Part shown: in pieces, positions 1 to 9,421 of the stretch
How positions within the stretch are numbered: the stretch's first letter is position 1
Layout of the letters: every line of letters starts with the position of its first letter
Assembly: GCA_937876355.1 (NCBI GenBank)
Contig: CALFHN010000129.1
Span: 1-35,820 of the forward strand
Reading direction: 5' to 3'
Length of the DNA stretch: 35,820 nucleotides
From: an uncultured Bacteroidota bacterium
Lineage (GTDB): Bacteria; Bacteroidota; Rhodothermia; Rhodothermales; UBA10348
Notes under the pieces: generated by a model
Database searches by the model: none
What the model was told of the DNA's origin: nothing
What the model saw: only the letters and a program-made list of their open reading frames with translations
Position numbers and translations under genes: made by a program

Positions 1-2220
1 GTCTTTAATAAAACTGATGGGAAATGGAGCGAAACGTATCAGCTTACCGCACCCACTGGCTCAGAAAGTGGCGACACATACGGTCGCTCCCTATCGAGTA
101 ATGGCTCCCAATTAATTGTTGGAGCACCTAGTCAAAATAAAGCTTTCGTCTATTCTCGTAATGGTGCTGGGAAGTGGGACGGAGGGGTTATGTTAAGCCC
201 GAGTGATGCAGAAGAAGGAGACGCTTTTGGAAGCGTAGTCGCATTGGGAGATGGATTTGCTGTGGTAGGTTCATCAGCTAAAGCTGAACAAGCTGGCGCG
301 GCATATGTATTTCGCATGGTCAATGGCATGTGGAAACAAGAGGCCAAATTATCTCCAGAAGAATTAAAAGCTGGTGCCCTATTTGGATCGGCCATCGAAG
401 CTAGCACCAACTTAATCATTGTCGGCGCACCGGCTAGAGCAGGCGGCGGCCGTCGCGGCCCTCAGCCACAGGAGTTCACTGAAGTGGGTTCTGCTTATGC
501 GTTCCGTTTTGAAAGCGGCGCATGGGTAAGTGCAGGTCAACTTGGTGCACAAGGCGTATTTGAAGGAGCGGGATTTGGCTCGTCATTATCTCTGAGTGGC
601 AATTCAGTGGCGGTTGGAGCACCTTTTGATGCTCAATCGGCGGGTTCTGTTTCTCTTTTCACTTGGGACGAGAACTCTAGTGCCTACACCGGTACGAACA
701 AGTTGTCTCCGTTTGTTTCTTCTAGAGGCACAGCATTCGGCCAATCTGTATCCCTTGCAGGAGACATGGTTTTAGTAGGCGCACCTGGCGACAATCGTGG
801 TGTTGGGGCCATGTACACCTTTGTTTCTGATGGAGATGGAGGTTTTGCATCGGCGTCCAAATCAACCGGATCAACAATGTCTGGCCGTGCTTCTTATGGT
901 GCCACCATGACAGTAGCAGGAAGAGTCGGCGTAGTTGGCGCGACTGGAATGGATTCGCGCGCTGGAGGAGCTGTGGTTTGGGAAGTCGGTGCCGACGGTT
1001 CTTGGACTGAAGGTGGCGTGATAGTCAATCAAGCCAAAGGGTACGATGCCATTACGGAAGGAGAAGTTCGTTGCGAAAACGACTCGGCTGCAGCATTTAA
1101 CTGTAGCAACGTGGATATCGTTTCGTTCTTACCTCTTGGAGCTCTGGGCGCTTCGCGCGGCTCAGCAGTGAACGACATTTGGGGTTGGAATGACTCTCAG
1201 ACTGGTCATGAGTATGCAATTGTGGGTCGTACTGATGGTACTTCGTTTGTGGATGTCACGAATCCGGCCAATCCAATCTATCTCGGTAATCTTCCCATGA
1301 CGGAAGGTGCTAACTCCGCTATTTGGAGAGACATGAAAGTCTACAAAGACCATGCTTACATCGTTGCAGATGCTTCGGGCCAGCACGGAATGCAGGTATT
1401 TGACCTGGCCCGTCTGCGTGCGCTCAATGGCGTAAATCCACCGACGTTGAATGCAGATGCGACTTATGATAAAATTGCTAGCTCTCACAATATTGTGATC
1501 AACGAAGAATCTGGTTTTGCGTATTCAGTTGGTTCGAGCTCAGGTGGTGAAACATGCGGTGGTGGATTGCACATGATTGACATTCGTCAGCCAAAAAACC
1601 CAATATTTGCGGGATGTTTTGCAGATGCTTCCACTGGAAGAAGTGGAACTGGCTACTCTCATGACGCTCAGTGCGTGATTTATGCCGGTCCTGATGCAGA
1701 ACATTCTGGAAAAGAAATTTGCATGGGTTCAAACGAAACTGCACTTTCAATTTCAGATGTTACGGATAAAAAGAATCCATCGGCGATATCAATGGTGGTT
1801 TATCCAAACGTGGCTTATGCTCACCAGGGATGGCTCTCTGAAGATCATGAGTACTTCTATATGAATGACGAAGGTGATGAACCTTCTGGTCTTGTAGAAG
1901 GAACTCGGACGTTGGTTTGGGATGTCCGTGACCTTGACGAACCCGTTTTGGTCACTGAGTACATTGCTACAACTACAACCACCGACCATAACTTGTACAT
2001 TAAAGATAATTTGATGTATCAGTCGAATTATGGTAGTGGTCTTCGAATTATTGACATTACAGACCGCGCAAATCCGGTTGAAGTTGGATTCCTAGACACC
2101 ACGCCAAATGGTGGAATGGGTTCATGGAGTAACTATCCTTTCTTCAAATCAGGTGCAATCGCTGTCACATCTGGTGGCGAAGGCTTGTTTATGGTTCGCA
2201 AACAGGATCAGGGACTATAG
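1..2220 (+). CDS. Secreted FG-GAP / choice-of-anchor B family protein (5' end outside window)
   Basis: The frame is open from the first base, so the true start lies upstream and 739 residues are visible. The first ~340 residues hold about six FG-GAP-like beta-propeller repeats of the form FGxSxxLxGxxxxVGAP (for example GFGSSLSLSGNSVAVGAPFD). From about residue 380 a second propeller of the choice-of-anchor B family follows, with NDIWGWND, SFVDVTNPANP, SHNIVINEESGFAY, SHDAQCVIYAGPD, AHQGWLSEDHEYFYMNDE and DHNLYIKDN blocks. Choice-of-anchor B proteins are surface or secreted, with varying C-terminal anchors. Here the protein stops right after the propeller (GLFMVRKQDQGL) with no visible sorting domain, so the mode of attachment is unclear. 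The substrate is unknown. A strong terminator follows 48 bp after the stop. Confidence 0.85.
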   Translation, partial: VFNKTDGKWSETYQLTAPTGSESGDTYGRSLSSNGSQLIVGAPSQNKAFVYSRNGAGKWDGGVMLSPSDAEEGDAFGSVVALGDGFAVVGSSAKAEQAGAAYVFRMVNGMWKQEAKLSPEELKAGALFGSAIEASTNLIIVGAPARAGGGRRGPQPQEFTEVGSAYAFRFESGAWVSAGQLGAQGVFEGAGFGSSLSLSGNSVAVGAPFDAQSAGSVSLFTWDENSSAYTGTNKLSPFVSSRGTAFGQSVSLAGDMVLVGAPGDNRGVGAMYTFVSDGDGGFASASKSTGSTMSGRASYGATMTVAGRVGVVGATGMDSRAGGAVVWEVGADGSWTEGGVIVNQAKGYDAITEGEVRCENDSAAAFNCSNVDIVSFLPLGALGASRGSAVNDIWGWNDSQTGHEYAIVGRTDGTSFVDVTNPANPIYLGNLPMTEGANSAIWRDMKVYKDHAYIVADASGQHGMQVFDLARLRALNGVNPPTLNADATYDKIASSHNIVINEESGFAYSVGSSSGGETCGGGLHMIDIRQPKNPIFAGCFADASTGRSGTGYSHDAQCVIYAGPDAEHSGKEICMGSNETALSISDVTDKKNPSAISMVVYPNVAYAHQGWLSEDHEYFYMNDEGDEPSGLVEGTRTLVWDVRDLDEPVLVTEYIATTTTTDHNLYIKDNLMYQSNYGSGLRIIDITDRANPVEVGFLDTTPNGGMGSWSNYPFFKSGAIAVTSGGEGLFMVRKQDQGL

Positions 2221-2268
2221 GAAAGCTAGTCTGAAGGATTCCTTTAGGAATCAGAAGAGATTGAACAT

Positions 2269-2303
2269 AGCAAGGCGGGGCGCTGAAAGCGCCCCGCCTT
2301 GCT
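2269..2303 (+). terminator. Rho-independent terminator after the anchor-B gene
   Basis: A perfect 16-bp inverted repeat (AGCAAGGCGGGGCGCT with its reverse complement) is closed by a GAA loop and followed by CTTGTTTTG. The T-rich side faces the plus strand, so it ends the upstream plus-strand gene. The minus side lacks a clean T tract. Confidence 0.85.
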
Positions 2304-2346
2304 TGTTTTGGGAAAAAGAGGAAATTCACGATCGCAGACCGCCCGT

Positions 2347-2410
2347 CTATTGAACTCGAATCCTATTTATCTTGAATCCTATTGAACTCGAGTCCCTTTG
2401 AACTCAATCC
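2347..2410. repeat. Degenerate 32-bp tandem duplication across the DUF3465 stop
   Basis: Two 32-bp units (2347-2378 and 2379-2410) both begin with CTATTGAACTCGA. The first 17 positions match at 16; the rest is weaker, about 22 of 32 overall. The second unit contains the last codons and stop of the DUF3465 gene, and the first is noncoding. Confidence 0.6.
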
Positions 2411-2663
2411 AGCCGCTTTCATGTTCCAAATTTGGATCGTGGTGTGTCCAGTGGATGAGACCTCCCAGTTCGTTCCACTCGAATTCTCCATACACGGCAA
2501 TAGGAGCTCCCTCATAGAGCCTTTCTACCCGAGGGGCAACGTCAATGTTGTGTACAACGAGCATGGTCGGACCACCCGGCAACTCCATTATGAATCGCTG
2601 ATGTCGGTCTCCAACAAGGTCGTCGTTTAATATCCGAACAACGCGTCCAACGAATAATTCCAT
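2379..2663 (-). CDS. DUF3465 family protein
   Basis: This 94-aa protein matches the DUF3465 pattern: HQRFIMELPGG, TMLVVHNIDVAPRV near the middle, then GEFEWNELGGLIHWTHHDP and a final GWIEFKGTRVQ. The family is small and of unknown function, with an OB-fold-like beta-rich look. Members often carry an N-terminal signal segment, but this one has none visible and starts directly at MELFVGRVV. It lies 42 bp downstream of the M16 peptidase on the same strand and could be co-transcribed with it. Its 3' end is partly duplicated just past the stop codon (see the repeat at 2347-2410). Confidence 0.8.
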   Translation of the reverse strand: MELFVGRVVRILNDDLVGDRHQRFIMELPGGPTMLVVHNIDVAPRVERLYEGAPIAVYGEFEWNELGGLIHWTHHDPNLEHESGWIEFKGTRVQ

Positions 2664-2705
2664 GAATCCTGTGTTCTGAAAGAATCGACCACCGTGATCC
2701 TGTTT

Positions 2706-5540
2706 TTACTGTTTATGAGATTCAGGATAGAGAACGACCTGAACGTACCGATCAGAATTGAGGAATGTATTTGCCGCATCAACTATATCTGCGCCAGTAA
2801 TTTCGTCCACTTGAACCGCAGGGTTGACTAATATTCGTTCAGGATCCATTTCACGACCCATGTAAAACTGCAGCGCAGTTAACCAATATCCATTTTCCTT
2901 CAAGCCGGTCTCCCATGCCCTTGAAATAGCCTCTTTGGCATCTTTCAGGTGAGTTTCACTAGGTGGGTTAGACTGCAGGTCACGAATATTGGCCCAAACA
3001 TTAGAAATCAACTCTTCAACTCGGTCTGGAGCACATCCAAAGGAGATGGAAAACTGGAAACTTTCAAATGGTTTGTCCTGAAAATTGCTCAGAACTGAAA
3101 CTCCATACGTTCCGCCAAGGTCTTCTCGCAATACTTCGCGAAGGCGCTTTTCGACGACGTCTTTTAAGAGAGCCAACCGTCGACGTTCTGCCATGGACCA
3201 ATCAGATTCGCCGCTAAAAATTAGAGCGATCTGACTTTGCTCTTCGACACCCTTGTAGACTTCTTTTTTAATGACTCCCATGGGAGTACGTTTTCCATCA
3301 TCTCGAGGAGTTTCCATTCGACCACTCGATGGAAGGGACGCCCAATACGTTTCCACAAAAGAGCGAATGGAATTGGGTTCAAATGCGCCAACCAAATAAA
3401 ATGTAAAATCACTAAAGTCCGAAAAACGGTCTTTGAAAAATTCAAGTCCGGTTCCAAGATCAACTTCACTCAATATCTCGGACGAAAATGGTCTTGATCG
3501 AAAGTGATATTGGCTCAGGGTTACCCCAAGTGTGTCACCAAATGCCGATTGTGGGTTGGCTGCAAGCGTGGACAGCATGCTGTTAATCCTGCTCATAAAC
3601 GATGCAAAAACAGAGCTATCGGCCCTAGGCGCTGTAGCATAGAGGTAGGATAGCTGAAACATGGTTTCAAGATCCTGGGGCGAGGCCGATCCGGAAAACC
3701 CTTCTTCTAGATTCGAGACATAGGGGCGTATCCGAGCTATTTTTCCGGTAAGTTTTTTTGATAACTCAACTGCTCCAAACGCTCCTGCACCACTTCCTCC
3801 CACCAAATTGGTGGAAAACGTAGCCGACATATAGTCGGCATCCGGTGCTAACGACAAGCCACCGGGGCTTGTGGCGCTAAGCAAGACTTCATCGGCTTTA
3901 AAATCTGTTGGTTTTAAAACAACCTTAATCCCGTTGGAGAGTGTCCATTCGGTAAGATTTAGCGACGGGATACTTTTTTCTGCAACTATACTTCCTGGTG
4001 TTGACATGGCCGGAAGAAGTGCGGCTTCTGTTGTTACGTCTTCATAGGCAGTCAAAGTTAATTCCGACACGGTAGAAAAGACTTTTTCAATCTCAGTTCG
4101 AGAAGGCAACGGCATTTCGACAGTTCCTGGCCCAGATACCGAAACAACCAAATTATCATTGGTCATGAGTTCCGGAACGAGCGCATTTATTTCATCCAGC
4201 TCAATTTTTGGAATAATATTTTGTAGAAGGTTAAATTCTGCGCCTATTCCAGGAATAGATTCCCCATACAAAGCGTGCCTCACGTATTCTGCAGCAAGCT
4301 GCGCCGAGTGTTCGTTGTCTCTTTCATTGTAAGAAACTTCCATACGCCTAAGCCGCGCCAGTCGAACCCGATCAAATTCCGACTGTGTAAAACCAAACTG
4401 ACGAACACGCTCAATTTCACCCAAAATGGACTCTAGCGCGCGCAAGTATTCGCCGTCTTTTACGCCAGCATTTAGGGAAAAAGCAGCTTTTGTGCGAACC
4501 AGAATCCCATCTCCGGCACCGGCGCCAATAAATGGAGGGTCAGATTTTTGGGTCAACTCTCCCAATCGTTGATTTAACATCGAAGAAAACAACGACCTAC
4601 GAAGCGATTCGTCATACTCCTTAAAAGTCCCAACTTCACCCACTTCGTGTTTAAACGAAAGTCCGATAAATGCTGAACTTGCTTCAGGATCAGATTCGAT
4701 CGAAAAAAGTGTTTCAGCATGATCAGGGACGTCAAAATATGGTCGATCAAGAGATCCGTTTTTTCTTCGTAGGTCTCTAAAGAGTACAGAAATTTGGCTT
4801 TCAATATATTTGGCATCAAAGTCCCCAACGGCAACTACGGTCATTAAATCAGGCCGATACCATTCGGCGTAAAAAGCTCTAAGTCGTTCTTGCGCAAAAC
4901 CTAGCAGACTTTCTTGAGAGCCAATGGGGAGTCGTTCTGAATATTGAGAGTCGTGAAGCAAGACAGGAAATTGACGATCTTGAATACGGGAATCTCCGCC
5001 TCTACGAAGTCTCCATTCCTCGACCACCACGCCTCTTTCTTTTTCCACTTCCAAGGAGTCGAAAGTTACGTTTCCGGCCCAGTCACGTAGAATTTGAAGC
5101 CCGGTTTCTACCACACCAGCTGAATCAGTAGGAAGTTGAAGCATATAGACCGTTTCATCAAAACTGGTATATGCATTGATATCTGGTCCAAAGCGCATCC
5201 CAACCGACTCTAAGTATTTTACCAGATCCTGTTTCTCAAATTTTTTGGTACCGTTAAATGCCATGTGCTCCACAAAGTGGGCCAGGCCAAGCTGATCATT
5301 TCGCTCTAAAATGGACCCAGCATCTAATACCAGACGTAGTTCAGCTCGTTTTTCAGGTCGATTATTGCTGCGGATAAGGTATTTCAGTCCATTTGGCAAG
5401 ACCCCTTCAACCACTTTTTCATCGAGCGGAATTTTGTCTGTTTCCGACACTTTAGCCCCAGTTTGATACGCAAATGCATTCAGAGGTAGCAGCAGTCCAA
5501 TTAAAAGCAGACCGATTAAAAGGCGGGATAGCGGAATCAT
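2706..5540 (-). CDS. Secreted M16 family zinc metallopeptidase (PqqL/pitrilysin-like)
   Basis: A 944-residue two-half M16 peptidase. Residues 1-24 form a type I signal peptide ending in NAFA, so the protein is exported to the periplasm. The inverted zinc motif HxxEH is at 88-92 (HFVEH), and the distal glutamate lies in VVVEEWR near 174-175, so the N-terminal half should be catalytically competent. The C-terminal half (roughly 520-930) repeats the M16 fold without the motif, as is usual for the second, substrate-clamping half. The family cleaves peptides and small proteins enclosed between the two halves. No clear ribosome binding site precedes the ATG, which is common in this group. DUF3465 follows 42 bp downstream. 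The exact substrate cannot be told from sequence. Confidence 0.93.
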   Translation of the reverse strand: MIPLSRLLIGLLLIGLLLPLNAFAYQTGAKVSETDKIPLDEKVVEGVLPNGLKYLIRSNNRPEKRAELRLVLDAGSILERNDQLGLAHFVEHMAFNGTKKFEKQDLVKYLESVGMRFGPDINAYTSFDETVYMLQLPTDSAGVVETGLQILRDWAGNVTFDSLEVEKERGVVVEEWRLRRGGDSRIQDRQFPVLLHDSQYSERLPIGSQESLLGFAQERLRAFYAEWYRPDLMTVVAVGDFDAKYIESQISVLFRDLRRKNGSLDRPYFDVPDHAETLFSIESDPEASSAFIGLSFKHEVGEVGTFKEYDESLRRSLFSSMLNQRLGELTQKSDPPFIGAGAGDGILVRTKAAFSLNAGVKDGEYLRALESILGEIERVRQFGFTQSEFDRVRLARLRRMEVSYNERDNEHSAQLAAEYVRHALYGESIPGIGAEFNLLQNIIPKIELDEINALVPELMTNDNLVVSVSGPGTVEMPLPSRTEIEKVFSTVSELTLTAYEDVTTEAALLPAMSTPGSIVAEKSIPSLNLTEWTLSNGIKVVLKPTDFKADEVLLSATSPGGLSLAPDADYMSATFSTNLVGGSGAGAFGAVELSKKLTGKIARIRPYVSNLEEGFSGSASPQDLETMFQLSYLYATAPRADSSVFASFMSRINSMLSTLAANPQSAFGDTLGVTLSQYHFRSRPFSSEILSEVDLGTGLEFFKDRFSDFSDFTFYLVGAFEPNSIRSFVETYWASLPSSGRMETPRDDGKRTPMGVIKKEVYKGVEEQSQIALIFSGESDWSMAERRRLALLKDVVEKRLREVLREDLGGTYGVSVLSNFQDKPFESFQFSISFGCAPDRVEELISNVWANIRDLQSNPPSETHLKDAKEAISRAWETGLKENGYWLTALQFYMGREMDPERILVNPAVQVDEITGADIVDAANTFLNSDRYVQVVLYPESHKQ

Positions 5541-5600
5541 AGGTTTGATAGGAGAAAATTAATTAGTTGCCTTGGCGAAAAATGGAAGTTGGGGAGAGCG

Positions 5601-6178
5601 TTATCGAGAAATTATCTGTTTCACGATTCTTTGGTCGGGAAAGAGCCACATGATGGCGACTAGAGCAAATATTGCCATGGCAGCCCAACTCGACCAAAAG
5701 GTAATGGGAATGGCAATAAGGTAAAAGAGCATAGACAAGCGCCCTTTCACGTCATTTCTAAGCGCTAGACTCAGTATGGAATCCTCTGTGTGATGCGACA
5801 GAAGAGCTTTTGTTAAGATATTGTATGCGATTCCAGCCATTAGGAGGTTAAATCCGTACAAGGCTACGGGAGCTGTATCAAAGTGATTTTCACCCATCCA
5901 TCCGGTGGTGAAAGGAACGAAAGAAAGCCAAAAAAGAACGTGCAAATTCGTCCAAAGAATATTTCCAGCTAGTTTTTCTGAAGCGTAAAACAGGTGATGG
6001 TGATTATTCCAATAAATACCCAGGTAAACAAAGCTCAACATATAGCTAAGGAAAATGGGTAGGATAGGCACTAGTGCAGCGAACTCACTTTCATGCGAAA
6101 CCTTCATTTCTAGCACCATAATCGTGATAATGATTACAAAACGCCATCACTAAAAGCTTCCAAGCTAGAGGTGTTCAT
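5601..6178 (-). pseudogene. TMEM175/DUF1211-type K+ channel gene with a -1 frameshift near its start
   Basis: From 6178 the minus strand reads MNTSSLEAFSDGVL then a TAA stop (6134-6136). One base out of frame, the reading continues as FVIIITIMVLEMKVSHES and runs open to 5601. Joined, this gives LEAFSDGVF-VIIITIMVLEMKV, the first helix and FSDG signature of the TMEM175 (DUF1211) family. A single missing base in the GTTTTG run explains the break. The rest has the expected membrane helices, with WNNHHHLFYA and NLHVLFWLSFVPF. The next internal ATG, at 6119, would give a 172-aa protein lacking the FSDG part of helix 1, which lines the pore in the family. The usual Arg before LEAFSDG is Ser here. 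It could be a real pseudogene, a sequencing error in a homopolymer, or rarely a recoding site. Confidence 0.8.
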
Positions 6179-6190
6179 GTTATTAATCTT

Positions 6191-6204
6191 GTGTATACTT
6201 TGGC
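6191..6204 (+). promoter_or_regulatory. Possible promoter element upstream of the tricorn-like protease
   Basis: The sequence GTGTATACTTTGGC contains TATACT and resembles the Bacteroidota -7 element TAnnTTTG with altered spacing. It overlaps an alternative in-frame GTG, which favours translation from the ATG at 6224 instead. Assigned by eye, with no mapped transcript start. Confidence 0.25.
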
Positions 6205-6223
6205 GAACCAAAATACTAGGGCC

Positions 6224-9200
6224 ATGAGACTTTTATCGTTTTTTTTCATTTTAATTTGTTTCTGTGTGCTAGAATCCAGTGCTCAAACACAAGGGTATTA
6301 TCGTCAACCGGACATTCACGATGGTAAAATCGCATTCTCTGCCGAAGGAGACATTTGGAGCGTTCCATCCATGGGTGGCGTGGCCCAACGATTGACTACC
6401 CATCCCGGAGAAGAATCGTGGCCCTATTTTTCACCGGACGGAACTTCAATAGCTTTTCGAGGCAGTTATGAAGGAGGTGGTGATGTATATGTAATCCCGT
6501 CAAACGGTGGAACTCCTCGGCGCATAACATGGGATAGCGGCGGCAGATCGCAGCCTGTCGGATGGACTAAAAGCGGCCTTGTGATTGTTCGTAGCATGAC
6601 GGGAGCAGCGCTTCCCGATTATCGGCTTTCAACAGTCGACCCATCAACCGGCATTTCAAGCGCCATCGAGCTTTCACAGGCAGCCGAAGGGTCGTTTGCA
6701 AGTGATGGAACCCTCTTTTTTGCTAGAATGCCGAGACAAAGCAGCAATTCGCGTTTTTACAAAGGGGGGACTGCCCAAAAGATCTGGAAATTTAAAAAAG
6801 GAGATACCGAGGCCACACCTCTCACCATAGACTATCCGGGTTCATCAAGGCAACCCAATGTTTTGAACGACGGCCGCGTGTTTTTCTTGACCGATAGGGA
6901 GGGCGCTATGAATGTTTGGTCTATGTCCGCTTCCGGCAAAGATCTTAAACAGCATACTCAATTGACGGAGTGGGATATCCAAGAGTTGGCTTCGGATGGC
7001 AAATCATTGGTATATCGGCTGGGAGCAGATCTTTGGACCCTAGATTCTGCAAGCGGCATATCGAAAAAGATAGACATTATGTTGGTCAGCGACCAAGGCC
7101 AGACATTGGTAGAATGGGAAACGGAGCCGTTGAAAAATTTGTCTGACATAGCTTTGTCTTTTGATGGAGCAAAAGTGGCCTTAATCTCGCGAGGCGAACT
7201 GTTTGTCGCACCTGTAGGCAAGGGGCGATTAGTGCACGTATCCATGGATTCAGGGGTTAGATATCGCAACGTATTGTTTTCCGTGGACAGCACCCACGTA
7301 TTTGGTCTGTCCGATAAAAGTGGTGAATTAGAATGGTGGAAAGTGTTGAATGATGGAATGGGAGAACCACAACAAGTGTCTTCTGGCCCCACCATGCTCA
7401 GAAATGGAGCTTCGCCTTCGCCAGATGGAAAGTTCTTGATCCACACGAATTATGACGACCAACTTTGGCTGCTTGATTTAACCACTCACGAATCAAAAAA
7501 AATTGCAGAAGCTTCGGTAAGCAACAATGCAACGTGGTCGCCAGATTCTAAGTATGTCGTGTTTAGCAAAAGTGGATCAAGTATGCTCTCCGCGCTGCAT
7601 GCCTATAATGTGCATTCTGGGAAAACGGTGGCTGTGACCAGCGATCGGTTTAACGACTCTGGACCCGTGTTTTCAGCTGATGGGAATTGGTTGTTCTTTT
7701 CGTCAAGCAGAACCTGGGATTCTAACGTTGGAAGCCCATGGGGTGAACGTGCTCCACAACCGTATTTCGAAAAAACGGGCAAAGTGTATGCGATTCCACT
7801 AAAAAACGGGTTAGTATTGCCTACTTCCGAGCCTACCGAGCTTAAATTGGGTTCTAAACCGGAAGGCGAAATCCGGTGGGATTTGGCCAGTCTTATCCAA
7901 GAACTGCCCATTCCAGTTGGCTCTCCCAGATTGTTGGGAGCAAACACGGATCGTCTTTTTTACCAGGAGGGAAGCGCCTTGATGGCTTTGGATTTAAAGG
8001 CTGACTCCAATCCAATTTCTATTGCTGACGGCGTAGGCCAGGTTGTGATATCTGGAAATGGGAAAAAGGTAATTCTTCAAAAAGGGACCAAACTTCATGT
8101 CATTAATGCATCATCTGGAAAGGATGCTAAGCTTGAAGACGATAACGAAGTGGATCTATCCGGATGGAAATTTGCAGTTAATAAGCGGTCAGAATGGAAT
8201 CAAATATTTTTCGATATGTGGCGCCTGCACCGAGATTATTTTTGGGACAAAAATATGGGTGGGGTAGACTGGCCAGCTATGAGGGATAAATATTCCTCTT
8301 TACTGCCGCGGGTGGATTCCCGCCAAGGTTTGGCGGACCTCCAAGGCATGCTGGCGTCGGAATTGTCCATTTTGCACTCGAACGCGGGCGGAGGAGACGT
8401 TCGTTCGGGTGAAAACAAGGTTTCGGTTGCTTCTTTGGGCGGTGAGTTCGTCCGAGATCCCAAGACCAAGGGATTCAAGCTCATTCATATTTATGAATCT
8501 GACCCGGATTTACCCGATGAACGGAGTCCTTTGGCTCGTCCAAATGTGCAAATATCCGAGGGCAGTATAGTCCTGTCCGTAAATGGATTGCCGACCGCAG
8601 AGGCTCAAGATATCGGCCAGCTCTTGATTGATCAGGCGGGCAAACAGGTGCGTTTGAGCGTGCAGAGTCCTTCAGGGGAAAAGAGCGATGTCACTGTGGT
8701 GCCTATTTCAGGAGGACAAGAGTTTAATTTGAAATATCACGAATGGGAGTATACCCGCCGCTTACAGGCCAATGGGCTAAGTGATGGTGAAGTAGGATAT
8801 GTTCATCTTCGAGCAATGGGAAGTGGGGACATTGGGCAATGGACCCGCGAATTTTATTCTCAGACGCACAAACAAGGGATGATTATTGACATGAGGCACA
8901 ACAATGGAGGCAACATTGACTCATGGGTGCTCAGTCAATTGTTGCGCAGGCCGTGGGCTTACTTCAAAAGTAGGGAAGGAGACGTCTCGCCAAACATGCA
9001 GTTCTCGTTTGGAGGACACCTGGTAATGTTAGTTGATGAGCGGTCTGCCTCCGATGGAGAAGCTGTGGCCGACGGCTTTAGGAGGCTTGGCCTGGGAAAA
9101 GCCATTGGAATGCGCACATGGGGTGGGGAAATATGGCTTTCTGGGGGGAACAGGCAGGTAGATGGCGGAGTCACGCGAGCTTCCGAAACAGGTGTTTACG

Positions 9201-9421
9201 GCCTTGATGGTACTTGGCTTATTGAAGGCTGGGGATTTGTGCCAGATATCGAAGTCGATAATATGCCCCATGCTACGTACAACGGAAAAGATGCCCAATT
9301 GGAAGCGGCAGTAGCCTACTTGAAACAGCTTATCGCCGCGGATCCGCGCACCAAACCGGAACCACCACCATATCCGACACTTATTCCGGGCTACGGTTTT
9401 CCAACGCCTTGGAAAAACTAG
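6224..9421 (+). CDS. Tricorn-like S41 protease with N-terminal beta-propellers, secreted
   Basis: I chose the ATG at 6224 because it gives a clean signal peptide (MRLLSFFFILICFC... SSAQ); an in-frame GTG at 6191 would put 11 extra residues in front. The protein is 1065 residues, close to archaeal tricorn protease. Order: TolB/WD40-like propeller (about 30-300, with repeats such as FSPDGTSIAFRG), a second propeller (about 310-580, ending SPDSKYVVFSKSG), a tricorn C1 domain (from ~640), a PDZ domain (~760-840) and an S41 tail-specific protease domain. Candidate catalytic residues are His718 (SILHSNAGG) and Ser943 (ERSASDGEA). Tricorn proteins degrade oligopeptides in large assemblies; the bacterial exported forms probably act in the periplasm. 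Its stop shares a CTAG palindrome with the convergent selO stop. Confidence 0.93.
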   Translation: MRLLSFFFILICFCVLESSAQTQGYYRQPDIHDGKIAFSAEGDIWSVPSMGGVAQRLTTHPGEESWPYFSPDGTSIAFRGSYEGGGDVYVIPSNGGTPRRITWDSGGRSQPVGWTKSGLVIVRSMTGAALPDYRLSTVDPSTGISSAIELSQAAEGSFASDGTLFFARMPRQSSNSRFYKGGTAQKIWKFKKGDTEATPLTIDYPGSSRQPNVLNDGRVFFLTDREGAMNVWSMSASGKDLKQHTQLTEWDIQELASDGKSLVYRLGADLWTLDSASGISKKIDIMLVSDQGQTLVEWETEPLKNLSDIALSFDGAKVALISRGELFVAPVGKGRLVHVSMDSGVRYRNVLFSVDSTHVFGLSDKSGELEWWKVLNDGMGEPQQVSSGPTMLRNGASPSPDGKFLIHTNYDDQLWLLDLTTHESKKIAEASVSNNATWSPDSKYVVFSKSGSSMLSALHAYNVHSGKTVAVTSDRFNDSGPVFSADGNWLFFSSSRTWDSNVGSPWGERAPQPYFEKTGKVYAIPLKNGLVLPTSEPTELKLGSKPEGEIRWDLASLIQELPIPVGSPRLLGANTDRLFYQEGSALMALDLKADSNPISIADGVGQVVISGNGKKVILQKGTKLHVINASSGKDAKLEDDNEVDLSGWKFAVNKRSEWNQIFFDMWRLHRDYFWDKNMGGVDWPAMRDKYSSLLPRVDSRQGLADLQGMLASELSILHSNAGGGDVRSGENKVSVASLGGEFVRDPKTKGFKLIHIYESDPDLPDERSPLARPNVQISEGSIVLSVNGLPTAEAQDIGQLLIDQAGKQVRLSVQSPSGEKSDVTVVPISGGQEFNLKYHEWEYTRRLQANGLSDGEVGYVHLRAMGSGDIGQWTREFYSQTHKQGMIIDMRHNNGGNIDSWVLSQLLRRPWAYFKSREGDVSPNMQFSFGGHLVMLVDERSASDGEAVADGFRRLGLGKAIGMRTWGGEIWLSGGNRQVDGGVTRASETGVYGLDGTWLIEGWGFVPDIEVDNMPHATYNGKDAQLEAAVAYLKQLIAADPRTKPEPPPYPTLIPGYGFPTPWKN

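Noticed and set aside
2231-2254. Small hairpin GATTCC-TTTA-GGAATC just after the anchor-B stop
   Set aside because: Only 6 bp with no T tract; the strong terminator 15 bp further on is sufficient.
2347-2400. tRNA-like T-arm sequence (GAACTCGAATCC)
   Set aside because: No acceptor or anticodon stem can be built around it; it is part of a short direct repeat.
6958-7446. 162-codon minus-strand ORF inside the tricorn-like gene
   Set aside because: Antisense to well-supported propeller coding sequence; no domain or start signal.
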